DNA of 5,372 nt from Bdellovibrionales bacterium (GTDB lineage Bacteria; Bdellovibrionota; Bdellovibrionia; Bdellovibrionales; UBA1609), in contig DAIDJH010000138.1 in NCBI GenBank assembly GCA_027451425.1, forward strand, positions 1 to 5,372, in the 5' to 3' direction. Of this stretch, positions 1 to 5,372 are shown one piece after another. The translations under genes were made by a program, and so were the position numbers. Position 1 is the first letter of the stretch, and every line of letters begins with the position of its first letter. The notes under the pieces were generated by a model, which saw nothing but the letters and a program-made list of their open reading frames with translations, searched no databases and was not told where the DNA came from.

Positions 1-2
1 TC

Positions 3-674
3 AAACTCGCCTTACCGAAAATTCGCAACGAATTGAAGACGTTCAAAATCCAGCACGCGCAAAAAGAAGCGGCCATTGCGGACTTGCGCAAAAACTTGAA
101 CGAAACAACTCAATACATCACTGAGCAAGGGCAAAATCACAAACGCGAACTGCGCGAATTGATCGAATCGTACGAGGCAAAAATTAAAGCCAGCGAAGTC
201 GAAAACGAAATGCTCGTCGAGCAAAACAAACTTCTTGGTGAACGCGCCAAAGAATTCGATCGCTTACAGTCCGACCGCTATCGCCTCGAAAATGAACTTG
301 TCGTCGCCAAGCGCCGCGAGCAAGATACGCGCGAAAATTTTGAAAATGAGCTGCGCGAATTGCAAACGCAACTTGCGAAATTTCGTGGCGAAAGTAAACA
401 GCTCGCCTTAGAGCTGCAGCAGGCGACCGCAAGCCGTGACGAGGCCAATTCTACAAACGAAGAAACCCGCCGCCTCAATCAGGCGCTCACCGAACAAGTC
501 GAATCTCTACAAACTCTCTGGCAGGAGCAGCAGACGAAAATCGAAAATCTCATTGAGCAAAAAACGTCGCTCCAACGGCTTAATCAAGAGCTTAGTGTTG
601 CCAGCAATAAACAGCGCCTTGAGATCCGTGAGCTCAAAGAAAAACTAGAATTCGAACGCAGCTCTGGGGAATAG
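3..674 (+). CDS. Coiled-coil protein of unknown function (5'-truncated by window edge)
   Basis: The reading frame is open from the first complete codon at position 3 to a TAG at 672-674, giving 223 residues with no ATG in the leading part, so the true start is probably upstream of the window. An in-frame TTG at 33 could act as a start, but nothing resembling a ribosome binding site precedes it. Nearly the whole visible protein is predicted helical coiled coil: it is very rich in Glu, Gln, Lys, Arg and Leu in heptad-like spacing (for example RLENELVVAKRREQ and LRELQTQLAKF). It has a single Pro, near the left edge, very few Gly, one Trp and no Cys. No catalytic motif, membrane helix or export signal is visible. 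It may be the C-terminal coil of a larger scaffold, cytoskeletal or signalling protein, whose N-terminal domain would decide its function. It converges on the STAS gene with a 2-nt gap. Confidence is high that it is coding, and function is not assigned. Confidence 0.85.
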   Translation, partial: KLALPKIRNELKTFKIQHAQKEAAIADLRKNLNETTQYITEQGQNHKRELRELIESYEAKIKASEVENEMLVEQNKLLGERAKEFDRLQSDRYRLENELVVAKRREQDTRENFENELRELQTQLAKFRGESKQLALELQQATASRDEANSTNEETRRLNQALTEQVESLQTLWQEQQTKIENLIEQKTSLQRLNQELSVASNKQRLEIRELKEKLEFERSSGE

Positions 675-682
675 GTCTATTC
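669..682. repeat. Short palindrome spanning both convergent stop codons
   Basis: GAATAG-GT-CTATTC is a 6-bp perfect inverted repeat around a 2-nt centre. It exists because both convergent genes end in a Glu codon (GAA) followed by TAG. No T-tract flanks it, and the 2-nt centre forces a weak hairpin, so it is not a convincing terminator. Any terminator for either gene would have to lie inside the other gene's coding region. Confidence 0.5.
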
Positions 683-1069
683 GATTGTTAGCTTGAGGCC
701 GAATGGCTTGATCCGAGCCAACGCTTGATTTTCGCCGTTGACTGTAAATGCGCGTTCCGCATCGGTGATATCGCGATAAATTTCAATACCATCGACAGGG
801 CTTGACTCAAACAGTCTCATAAATTCCGAACCAACAGCGCAAATTTTAAAACACGAGCCATTTGATTTCGAGAGCTCGGACAGCAATTCAAGAAAGGGAG
901 TGATCCCGCTCGAACCGACAAAACTCAATTCGCGCAGGTTGAATATGATTTTTTTCTCAATGAACTTTTCAAGGCACTGGACTTTTAGCGAGTCGGCACT
1001 TTCAAAATCCATTTGCCCGCTGAGACTGACCACGAAAATGCCATCTCGATTTTCGACTTTCGCGTCCAT
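677..1069 (-). CDS. Stand-alone STAS-domain protein, anti-sigma factor antagonist type
   Basis: This 130-residue protein consists of one STAS domain (about residues 3-110) and a 20-residue tail. Visible family features are the N-terminal strand pair (IFVVSLSGQMDFESADSLK, residues 11-29), the strand and phospho-site loop NLRELSFVGSSGI (44-56), and the later KICAVGSEFMRLFESS segment (75-90), which resembles the SpoIIAA/RsbV segment before the last helix. In that family a Ser in a D-S-S/T-G motif is phosphorylated by a partner HPK-like anti-sigma kinase. Here S53 sits in that place, followed by S54, but the preceding Asp is G52. The start ATG (1067-1069) is well supported by GGAGGT at 4-nt spacing. 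No anti-sigma kinase or phosphatase is in the window. It could bind a sigma-regulatory kinase, or be a STAS module in another partner-switching or membrane-lipid system. It is divergent from the cyclase and convergent with the coiled-coil gene. Confidence 0.88.
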   Translation of the reverse strand: MDAKVENRDGIFVVSLSGQMDFESADSLKVQCLEKFIEKKIIFNLRELSFVGSSGITPFLELLSELSKSNGSCFKICAVGSEFMRLFESSPVDGIEIYRDITDAERAFTVNGENQALARIKPFGLKLTIE

Positions 1070-1073
1070 GTCG

Positions 1074-1079
1074 ACCTCC
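1074..1079 (-). promoter_or_regulatory. Strong Shine-Dalgarno of the STAS gene
   Basis: The minus strand reads GGAGGT four bases before the ATG at 1069, a near-ideal anti-16S match. It fixes the start of the STAS gene. It contrasts with the weak sites before the cyclase and lptD starts in the same window, suggesting comparatively efficient translation of the STAS protein. Confidence 0.8.
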
Positions 1080-1099
1080 GCACGAAAACTTAGCGCCTC

Positions 1100-1128
1100 A
1101 TTTTATCGTACTCGCTAATCGTGCAAAA
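1100..1128 (-). promoter_or_regulatory. Possible sigma-70-type promoter for the STAS gene
   Basis: On the minus strand TAAAAT (1100-1105) matches the -10 consensus at five of six bases. Seventeen bases upstream lies TTTTGC (1123-1128), a poor -35; TTGCAC (1121-1126) is a better -35 match but leaves only 15 bases. Transcription would start near 1093, giving a leader of about 24 nt containing the Shine-Dalgarno. The -35 area coincides with one arm of the inverted repeat at 1122-1148. This is a pattern match only. Confidence 0.3.
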
Positions 1129-1148
1129 ACGTAAGTCCAGATTTTGCA
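1122..1148. promoter_or_regulatory. Operator-like inverted repeat in the divergent region
   Basis: TGCAAAA (1122-1128) and TTTTGCA (1142-1148) form a perfect 7-bp inverted repeat with a 13-nt spacer. The arm centres are 20 bp apart, about two helical turns, as expected for a dimeric regulator binding one DNA face. The right arm also lies within an 8-bp palindrome, TTTGCAAA (1143-1150). The site sits between the divergent STAS and cyclase genes and overlaps the candidate STAS -35 region, so a bound regulator could affect both. It does not match the CRP consensus TGTGA-N6-TCACA. No regulator can be named. Confidence 0.35.
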
Positions 1149-1150
1149 AA

Positions 1151-1185
1151 CGCCTGGCAGCGGCGCTCATCGCCAAGGCGGCCTT
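1151..1185 (+). other. GC-rich, dyad-dense leader before the cyclase gene
   Basis: This short stretch is more GC-rich than its flanks and contains several overlapping dyads: GGCG-CTCAT-CGCC (1162-1174), CGC-CAAG-GCG (1171-1180) and AAGG-CGG-CCTT (1175-1185). The CGCC segment at 1171-1174 could pair with either neighbour, so alternative hairpins are possible just upstream of the cyclase start. No known riboswitch is recognised, and no T-tract follows. Confidence 0.25.
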
Positions 1186-1195
1186 CGGATAACCT

Positions 1196-3901
1196 ATGTC
1201 CATGAAGTTTCACGCCCTAGTTTCTCCGCTGGCCATCGGAATTTATTTTGCCGTCATTTCAGCTGGCATCGCGAAAAAATACTACAACAGTCTCGACAGC
1301 AACCGACGCTCACTTTTTTTTCGGGCCCTGCAAGAAATTGACCGGCAATCCATCGATGCGCGATTCAAACTGCGCGGTCCCCGCCCAGGCGATCCGAATA
1401 TCGCCATACTTGCGATTGACGATCGCTCGGTGAACATCATCGGCCGGTGGCCATGGCCTCGTGCTATTATCGCCAAAGCGCTTGAAAACGCCTACCGCTA
1501 TGGAGCCAAGGTGATTGCCTCCGACGTGGTATTTAGCGAACCCACCGACCGCCCCGAAGTTCGGCTGGTCAACAAGCTTAGACAAGAAGTGAAACTCCCC
1601 CAGACCGTGAACGCGCAATTGCAAACCGAGCTCAACGAAACCGACAACGATCAAATCTACGCTGATTTCGTTCATTATCATAAAACAAATCTTATTTTAG
1701 GCAGTTTTTCCGGGGGGCATGTTGACGAGTCTTCAATACCCGGCTTTGACGACGTTTGTGAAGACGTCGTTTACCGCGATTCCAATCTCGGAAAAATCGT
1801 TGCGGCGCAAAGCAAACCGCTGGTTGTTATCGCGCAAAATGAAATTTCTTTTCCGCCACAGTTTAGCGATTTCTATAAAGTGGCGCTCGAACAAATTGCA
1901 ACGAAAATTCGCAGTGACTCTCCACCGCCCAAAACTCACATTCAGACCTATCAACTCAACAAAAAGGTCTTGGCCGCCAAATTAAATTTTTGCGACCAGA
2001 ATTTTCTAAACCCATCATCAGACCCGGTCGCTCAATTGTTTCAAGCCCACTGGTCAACCGTGAAGTCGCAAGTGCCGGGTCTAACTGCGGCCACATTCGA
2101 AGACTGGCTCAATACGTTTGAGGCGAATACTCCGCGCAATGTTGTGACTGACGTCGGCGATTGGAATTTTAATATCCCTGAAATACAATCCCAGAGTCAA
2201 AACACCGGGTTTTTTACAACTGAACCCGATCCTGATGGAGTCATTCGTAAACCACCGCTTATTTTGCGCACAGGCACACAATATATGCCAGCCATCGCAC
2301 TTCAGGCTTATCTCACGGCCACCAATCGCCAGACGGATATCCGCGTTGGCCCATTGCCGCGACAATCAAAAATCGACGGTGAAAATTTAGAGGGAGTTAA
2401 ACAGTTTTTTATTTCTGATAGCGACGGCAACGATCTTTTTCAAGTTCCTGTTGATCCGCAAGGTCGGCTGCTAATCAACTACGCGGGTCCCAATCACATG
2501 TTTGCTTATGCTTCGATCGCCGATTTACTTGACGATTCAAGCCCCGACGTGACGGTCACGCAACGGTTCTTTAAAAATGGTCACTATGAACGGGCCGACA
2601 GCCACATCGCCAAAGTCACTTTTTTTAAAAATAAGATCTTATTTTTGGGGGCGACTGCAATCGGCATTTTCGATATGCGAAATACGCCGTTTGACGGCGA
2701 CTTCCCAGGGGTCGAAACGCATGCCAATGTCGTCGATAATTTAATGAGACAGGATTTTCTCCGTCGTGATGCGCGTGAAGCGCAAATCATGCCATGGATA
2801 GTTCTGATTCTCGGCCTGTTGATGGCAGTGGCCCTTGCGCAATTTGGCGCCTTAGCCGGAATGCTTGCCACCGCCGTTGTCCTGGGAGGACTTTTATTTG
2901 TGGATCGTCAATTTTTATTTGGCAAGGGCATTGTCACATCCATCATGCTCCCGCTTGGCGAAGTTTTTATGCTTTATGTGGCCATGACGTTCTACAAATA
3001 CATCACTGAAGAGCGCGCCAAAAAAGAACTTCGCGGCACTTTTTCGAAATATGTTTCACCCGCTATCGTTAATGAAATTCTTAAAGACCCCAAAAACCTC
3101 GAACTCGGCGGCCGCAAGGAGCGGGTCACGACATTTTTTTCCGACGTGCGGGGCTTCACTACGATTTCAGAGCGGTTGGATCCGCGCTCGCTCAGCGACC
3201 TCCTGAACAGTTACCTGACTCCGATGACCGCGCTTGTATTTCAAAACAAAGGCACACTCGATAAATACATGGGTGATGCCCTCATGGCTTTTTTCGGCGC
3301 GCCGATTCACTATCCCGATCACGCCAAATACGCCTGCCGATGTGCACTCCAAAGCCTTGAAAAACTCGATGAATTAAAAACCGAATACAAAAAAAAGGGG
3401 CTCCCGCTGATTGATATTGGTATCGGCCTAAATACCGGCGAATGCAGTGTCGGCAATATGGGTTCGCAAACCGTGCGCAACTATACCGTCATGGGCGACG
3501 CTGTGAACCTGGCATCACGCCTTGAAGGAATCAACAAGACTTACGGGACTCACATCATTATCAGCGAATTCACCTACGCTGATGTAAAGGATGACTTCGT
3601 TTGCCGTGAAGTCGACTGGGTTCAAGTAAAAGGCAAATTGCATCCCGTAAAAATCTTCGAACTCATGACGGAGCGCGAACGCGCAAATGGCAATCTCATC
3701 GAAATGACCAAGTATTTTGCCGAAGGCTACAATCTTTATCATCAGAGAAATTTTGGCGGTGCTATCGGGTATTTTCAAAAGGCAATAGATCAGCATCCGA
3801 ATGATTCAACCGCCAGAATCTACATCGAACGATGTCAGGAGTTTCTGAGCGCCCCACCCCCAGAAAATTGGGACGGCGTTTACGTCATGAAAACAAAGTA
3901 A
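1196..3901 (+). CDS. CHASE2-domain transmembrane adenylate cyclase (class III)
   Basis: This 901-residue inner-membrane enzyme is predicted to make cAMP from ATP in response to a periplasmic cue. In order: membrane helix 7-25; periplasmic CHASE2 sensor about 40-525, with hallmark GRWPWPRA (83-90), GAKVIASDVVFSEP (103-116), D-P-D-G-V-I-R (345-351) and FDGDFPGVETHAN (499-511); three membrane helices about 531-550, 551-569 and 578-600; class III cyclase domain about 640-820; and a TPR-like tail 836-885 ending in PPPENWDGVYV. Catalytic residues are all visible: metal-binding D650 (FFSDVRGFT) and D694 (KYMGDALMAFF), purine-selecting K690 and T764, and N771 and R775 (GDAVNLASRLEG). The Lys/Thr pair points to ATP rather than GTP. 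The CHASE2 region is longer than usual through an insertion at about 175-337. The ATG at 1196 follows only a weak GGA; M3 at 1202 is an alternative. The gene ends 50 nt before lptD. Confidence 0.95.
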   Translation: MSMKFHALVSPLAIGIYFAVISAGIAKKYYNSLDSNRRSLFFRALQEIDRQSIDARFKLRGPRPGDPNIAILAIDDRSVNIIGRWPWPRAIIAKALENAYRYGAKVIASDVVFSEPTDRPEVRLVNKLRQEVKLPQTVNAQLQTELNETDNDQIYADFVHYHKTNLILGSFSGGHVDESSIPGFDDVCEDVVYRDSNLGKIVAAQSKPLVVIAQNEISFPPQFSDFYKVALEQIATKIRSDSPPPKTHIQTYQLNKKVLAAKLNFCDQNFLNPSSDPVAQLFQAHWSTVKSQVPGLTAATFEDWLNTFEANTPRNVVTDVGDWNFNIPEIQSQSQNTGFFTTEPDPDGVIRKPPLILRTGTQYMPAIALQAYLTATNRQTDIRVGPLPRQSKIDGENLEGVKQFFISDSDGNDLFQVPVDPQGRLLINYAGPNHMFAYASIADLLDDSSPDVTVTQRFFKNGHYERADSHIAKVTFFKNKILFLGATAIGIFDMRNTPFDGDFPGVETHANVVDNLMRQDFLRRDAREAQIMPWIVLILGLLMAVALAQFGALAGMLATAVVLGGLLFVDRQFLFGKGIVTSIMLPLGEVFMLYVAMTFYKYITEERAKKELRGTFSKYVSPAIVNEILKDPKNLELGGRKERVTTFFSDVRGFTTISERLDPRSLSDLLNSYLTPMTALVFQNKGTLDKYMGDALMAFFGAPIHYPDHAKYACRCALQSLEKLDELKTEYKKKGLPLIDIGIGLNTGECSVGNMGSQTVRNYTVMGDAVNLASRLEGINKTYGTHIIISEFTYADVKDDFVCREVDWVQVKGKLHPVKIFELMTERERANGNLIEMTKYFAEGYNLYHQRNFGGAIGYFQKAIDQHPNDSTARIYIERCQEFLSAPPPENWDGVYVMKTK

Positions 3902-3925
3902 GAGCTTAGTTTTTGGTTGAGCTCC

Positions 3926-3938
3926 CCGACGTTGTCGG
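3926..3938 (+). other. Small hairpin between the cyclase and lptD
   Basis: CCGAC-GTT-GTCGG is a perfect 5-bp stem with a 3-nt loop, ending 13 nt before the lptD ATG. A second weak dyad, GAGCT (3902-3906) with AGCTC (3920-3924), lies just upstream. Neither is followed by a T-run, so this is not an intrinsic terminator. It could tune lptD translation or protect a processed end, or be chance. Confidence 0.3.
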
Positions 3939-3951
3939 CCAAGATCAAAGT

Positions 3952-5372
3952 ATGCATCTTAGAGTCCTCATCTTGTTAACTTTGTTGATTGGCGTTGGCG
4001 TGTCCGCACAGACGCCCGCAACAAAAGCGGCGCCCAAATCCACGCCGAACGGCGGGCTCAACATTTCGGCAGACAACATATCTCGTGACTACGACACTCA
4101 CACATTTTTTTTAAACGGCCACGTGCACATCCTCTACAAGGGTTCGGACCTGCAATGCGACAACGCCACGGTCTCAACGCTAACCCACCAGGTGAAGGCC
4201 AATGGGCACGTCCGGTTGAAAAATCCGAAGGCCTATATTGAAGGCAAGGAAATGGATTATAACTACGAAACCAAGACCGGCGAAATTAGAGACGGTTCGG
4301 TCGAATCCGGAAATATCTTATTTCTGGGTGATCTAATCAAAAAAAATTCCGACAAGGACTATGATGCCTTCAACGCACAATTTACGTCCTGCGTGACTTG
4401 CCCTCCCGCGTGGAGTTTCTCTGGGAGTGAGATCAATGCCGAGCTGGGTGGATACGCCGATATCAAATATCCGATTTTGCGTGTTGCGGATTTTCCGATT
4501 CTTGCCTTCCCTCGACTTTTCGTCCCATTGAAAACTGAGCGACAATCTGGTTTTCTTATGCCCACCCTCAGTTTTTCTTCGGTTGGTGGCACGCAAACGA
4601 GTGTCCCTTATTTTTGGGCCATTTCAAAAAATCAGGATGCGACTCTCACACTTTCAAACTATTCAAAACTGGGCGTTAAAGAAAACATCGAGTACCGCTA
4701 CAAGCTGAGTAACGACAGTTTTGGCCAATTGGAGCTCGCACACATTCGCGACCAAGGCTTCAGCGACTCGTACCGCGACATCAATAACAACCAAGTTCCT
4801 TACACAAAGACCATGGATCGCGGGTTTCTCACCTACGACCATCTCTACAATATGCCCGATAATTTTGTAAATAGAGTCGATTTAGATATGGTCAGCGACG
4901 TGCGCTATCCCCGCGACTACGCCGAAGACATGCCGATACTTGGTGTACCCGCGCTGGAAAACGACGTTTCATTCACCAAAAACACCGAACGACAAAACAT
5001 GTACGTTGAGGCCGGCTATTATGTTAACATGTTGGAGGAAGACGCCACCAGCAGCAACGACGACGCCGTTCATCGTCTGCCTGAAATCAACTATTCGTCG
5101 GTCGAACGTGAAATTGGTCACACCAACGCGTTTTTCAAATTCAACTTCGATTACACAAATTTCGCGAGCGGCGGATATTCGTACGACACCGCCTATTTTG
5201 CCAACGGGGTTCGCACCATCCCCGCCTATCGTTGCGATCCAAGATACATTGCAAGTTGCGGCGCATTTGATCCGAGTGTTGATCAAATTCGTACAGGTCA
5301 GAGGATGATTATCACACCCACCGTCAGTTATCCTTTTCATGTCGGCAACTTTTTGGATGTCGACCCGAGTCT
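3952..5372 (+). CDS. lptD: LPS-assembly protein LptD (OstA), 3'-truncated by window edge
   Basis: LptD is the outer-membrane beta-barrel that, with lipoprotein LptE, inserts lipopolysaccharide into the outer leaflet after the LptA bridge delivers it. The window holds 473 codons; E. coli LptD has 784 residues, so much of the barrel lies beyond the edge. The ATG at 3952 gives a clear signal peptide (MHLRVLILLTLLIGVGVSA, cleavage after A19); the Shine-Dalgarno is weak. Residues about 37-145 form the LptA-like jellyroll (ISADNISRDYDT, FLNGHVHILYKG). The segment FTSC-VTC-PPAWSFSGSEI (144-161) matches the E. coli C173 region, and FPRLFVPLKTERQSGFLMP (186-204) with SVPYFWAISKNQDATLTL (217-234) is the diagnostic entry into the barrel, followed by strand-like sequence. 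Visible cysteines are C69, C147, C150, C428 and C436; there is none at the mature N-terminus, unlike E. coli C31. It follows the cyclase by 50 nt on the same strand, so co-transcription is plausible. Confidence 0.94.
   Translation, partial: MHLRVLILLTLLIGVGVSAQTPATKAAPKSTPNGGLNISADNISRDYDTHTFFLNGHVHILYKGSDLQCDNATVSTLTHQVKANGHVRLKNPKAYIEGKEMDYNYETKTGEIRDGSVESGNILFLGDLIKKNSDKDYDAFNAQFTSCVTCPPAWSFSGSEINAELGGYADIKYPILRVADFPILAFPRLFVPLKTERQSGFLMPTLSFSSVGGTQTSVPYFWAISKNQDATLTLSNYSKLGVKENIEYRYKLSNDSFGQLELAHIRDQGFSDSYRDINNNQVPYTKTMDRGFLTYDHLYNMPDNFVNRVDLDMVSDVRYPRDYAEDMPILGVPALENDVSFTKNTERQNMYVEAGYYVNMLEEDATSSNDDAVHRLPEINYSSVEREIGHTNAFFKFNFDYTNFASGGYSYDTAYFANGVRTIPAYRCDPRYIASCGAFDPSVDQIRTGQRMIITPTVSYPFHVGNFLDVDPS

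Noticed and set aside
33..35. TTG as the true start of the coiled-coil gene
   Set aside because: The frame stays open to the window edge, no Shine-Dalgarno precedes the codon, and the coil-like sequence continues through it. A start upstream is more likely.
696..730. Possible terminator for the coiled-coil gene inside the STAS 3' end (AGGCC-GAAT-GGCTT dyad)
   Set aside because: The stem is five pairs including a G-T wobble, and no T-run follows.
1070..1195. CRP/cAMP binding site upstream of the cyclase
   Set aside because: No sequence near TGTGA-N6-TCACA was found. The inverted repeat present has different arms and spacing.
1310..1681. Antisense open frame of 123 codons opposite the CHASE2 region
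   Set aside because: It is fully embedded in the cyclase gene, whose protein has strong family motifs here, and it has no supporting start signal.
3913..3915. Upstream in-frame TTG as lptD start
   Set aside because: It would place LVELPDVVGQDQS ahead of the hydrophobic segment and spoil the good signal peptide that begins at the ATG at 3952.
3902..3951. Intrinsic terminator between the cyclase and lptD
   Set aside because: The hairpin at 3926-3938 is short and is followed by CCAAGATC rather than a T-tract. The dyad before it has a long T-rich loop but no tail.
4969..5340. Antisense open frame of 123 codons opposite lptD, and a plus-strand frame at 4940-5308
   Set aside because: Both overlap the clear lptD frame, lack a ribosome binding site and show no recognisable domain. 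They are frame shadows.

Overview
The window looks like a stretch of chromosome from a Gram-negative (diderm) bacterium of moderate G+C content. The best lineage evidence is an lptD-type outer-membrane LPS translocon gene, plus a CHASE2-type membrane adenylate cyclase of a kind common in delta-proteobacterial and Bdellovibrionota-like genomes. The lineage is a low-confidence inference. No mobile element, CRISPR array, tRNA or rRNA was seen, and coding density is high.

Layout: (1) 3-674, plus strand: the 3' part of a coiled-coil protein gene that enters from the left edge; function unknown. (2) 677-1069, minus strand: a small stand-alone STAS-domain protein of the anti-sigma-factor-antagonist type, convergent with gene 1 with only 2 nt between the two stop codons. 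(3) 1070-1195: a 126-nt divergent intergenic region with a strong Shine-Dalgarno for the STAS gene, a possible promoter for it, an operator-like inverted repeat (TGCAAAA-N13-TTTTGCA) and a GC-rich dyad-dense leader before the next gene. (4) 1196-3901, plus strand: a complete 901-residue transmembrane class III adenylate cyclase with an unusually large periplasmic CHASE2 sensor, three further membrane helices, a catalytic domain with all expected active-site residues, and a TPR-like tail. (5) 3902-3951: a 50-nt gap with a small hairpin but no T-tract. (6) 3952 to the right edge, plus strand: the first 473 codons of lptD, covering signal peptide, periplasmic jellyroll domain and the start of the beta-barrel.

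The cyclase and lptD are co-oriented, close together and have no recognisable terminator between them, so they may be co-transcribed. That would place a periplasm-sensing cAMP synthase next to the LPS export machinery. The divergent STAS gene may share control with the cyclase. These functional links are inference from layout. The most distinctive items are the roughly 160-residue insertion in the CHASE2 sensor, which carries the only two periplasmic cysteines of the protein, the changed cysteine pattern of LptD, and the shared regulatory region. I did not find a convincing wholly new system.
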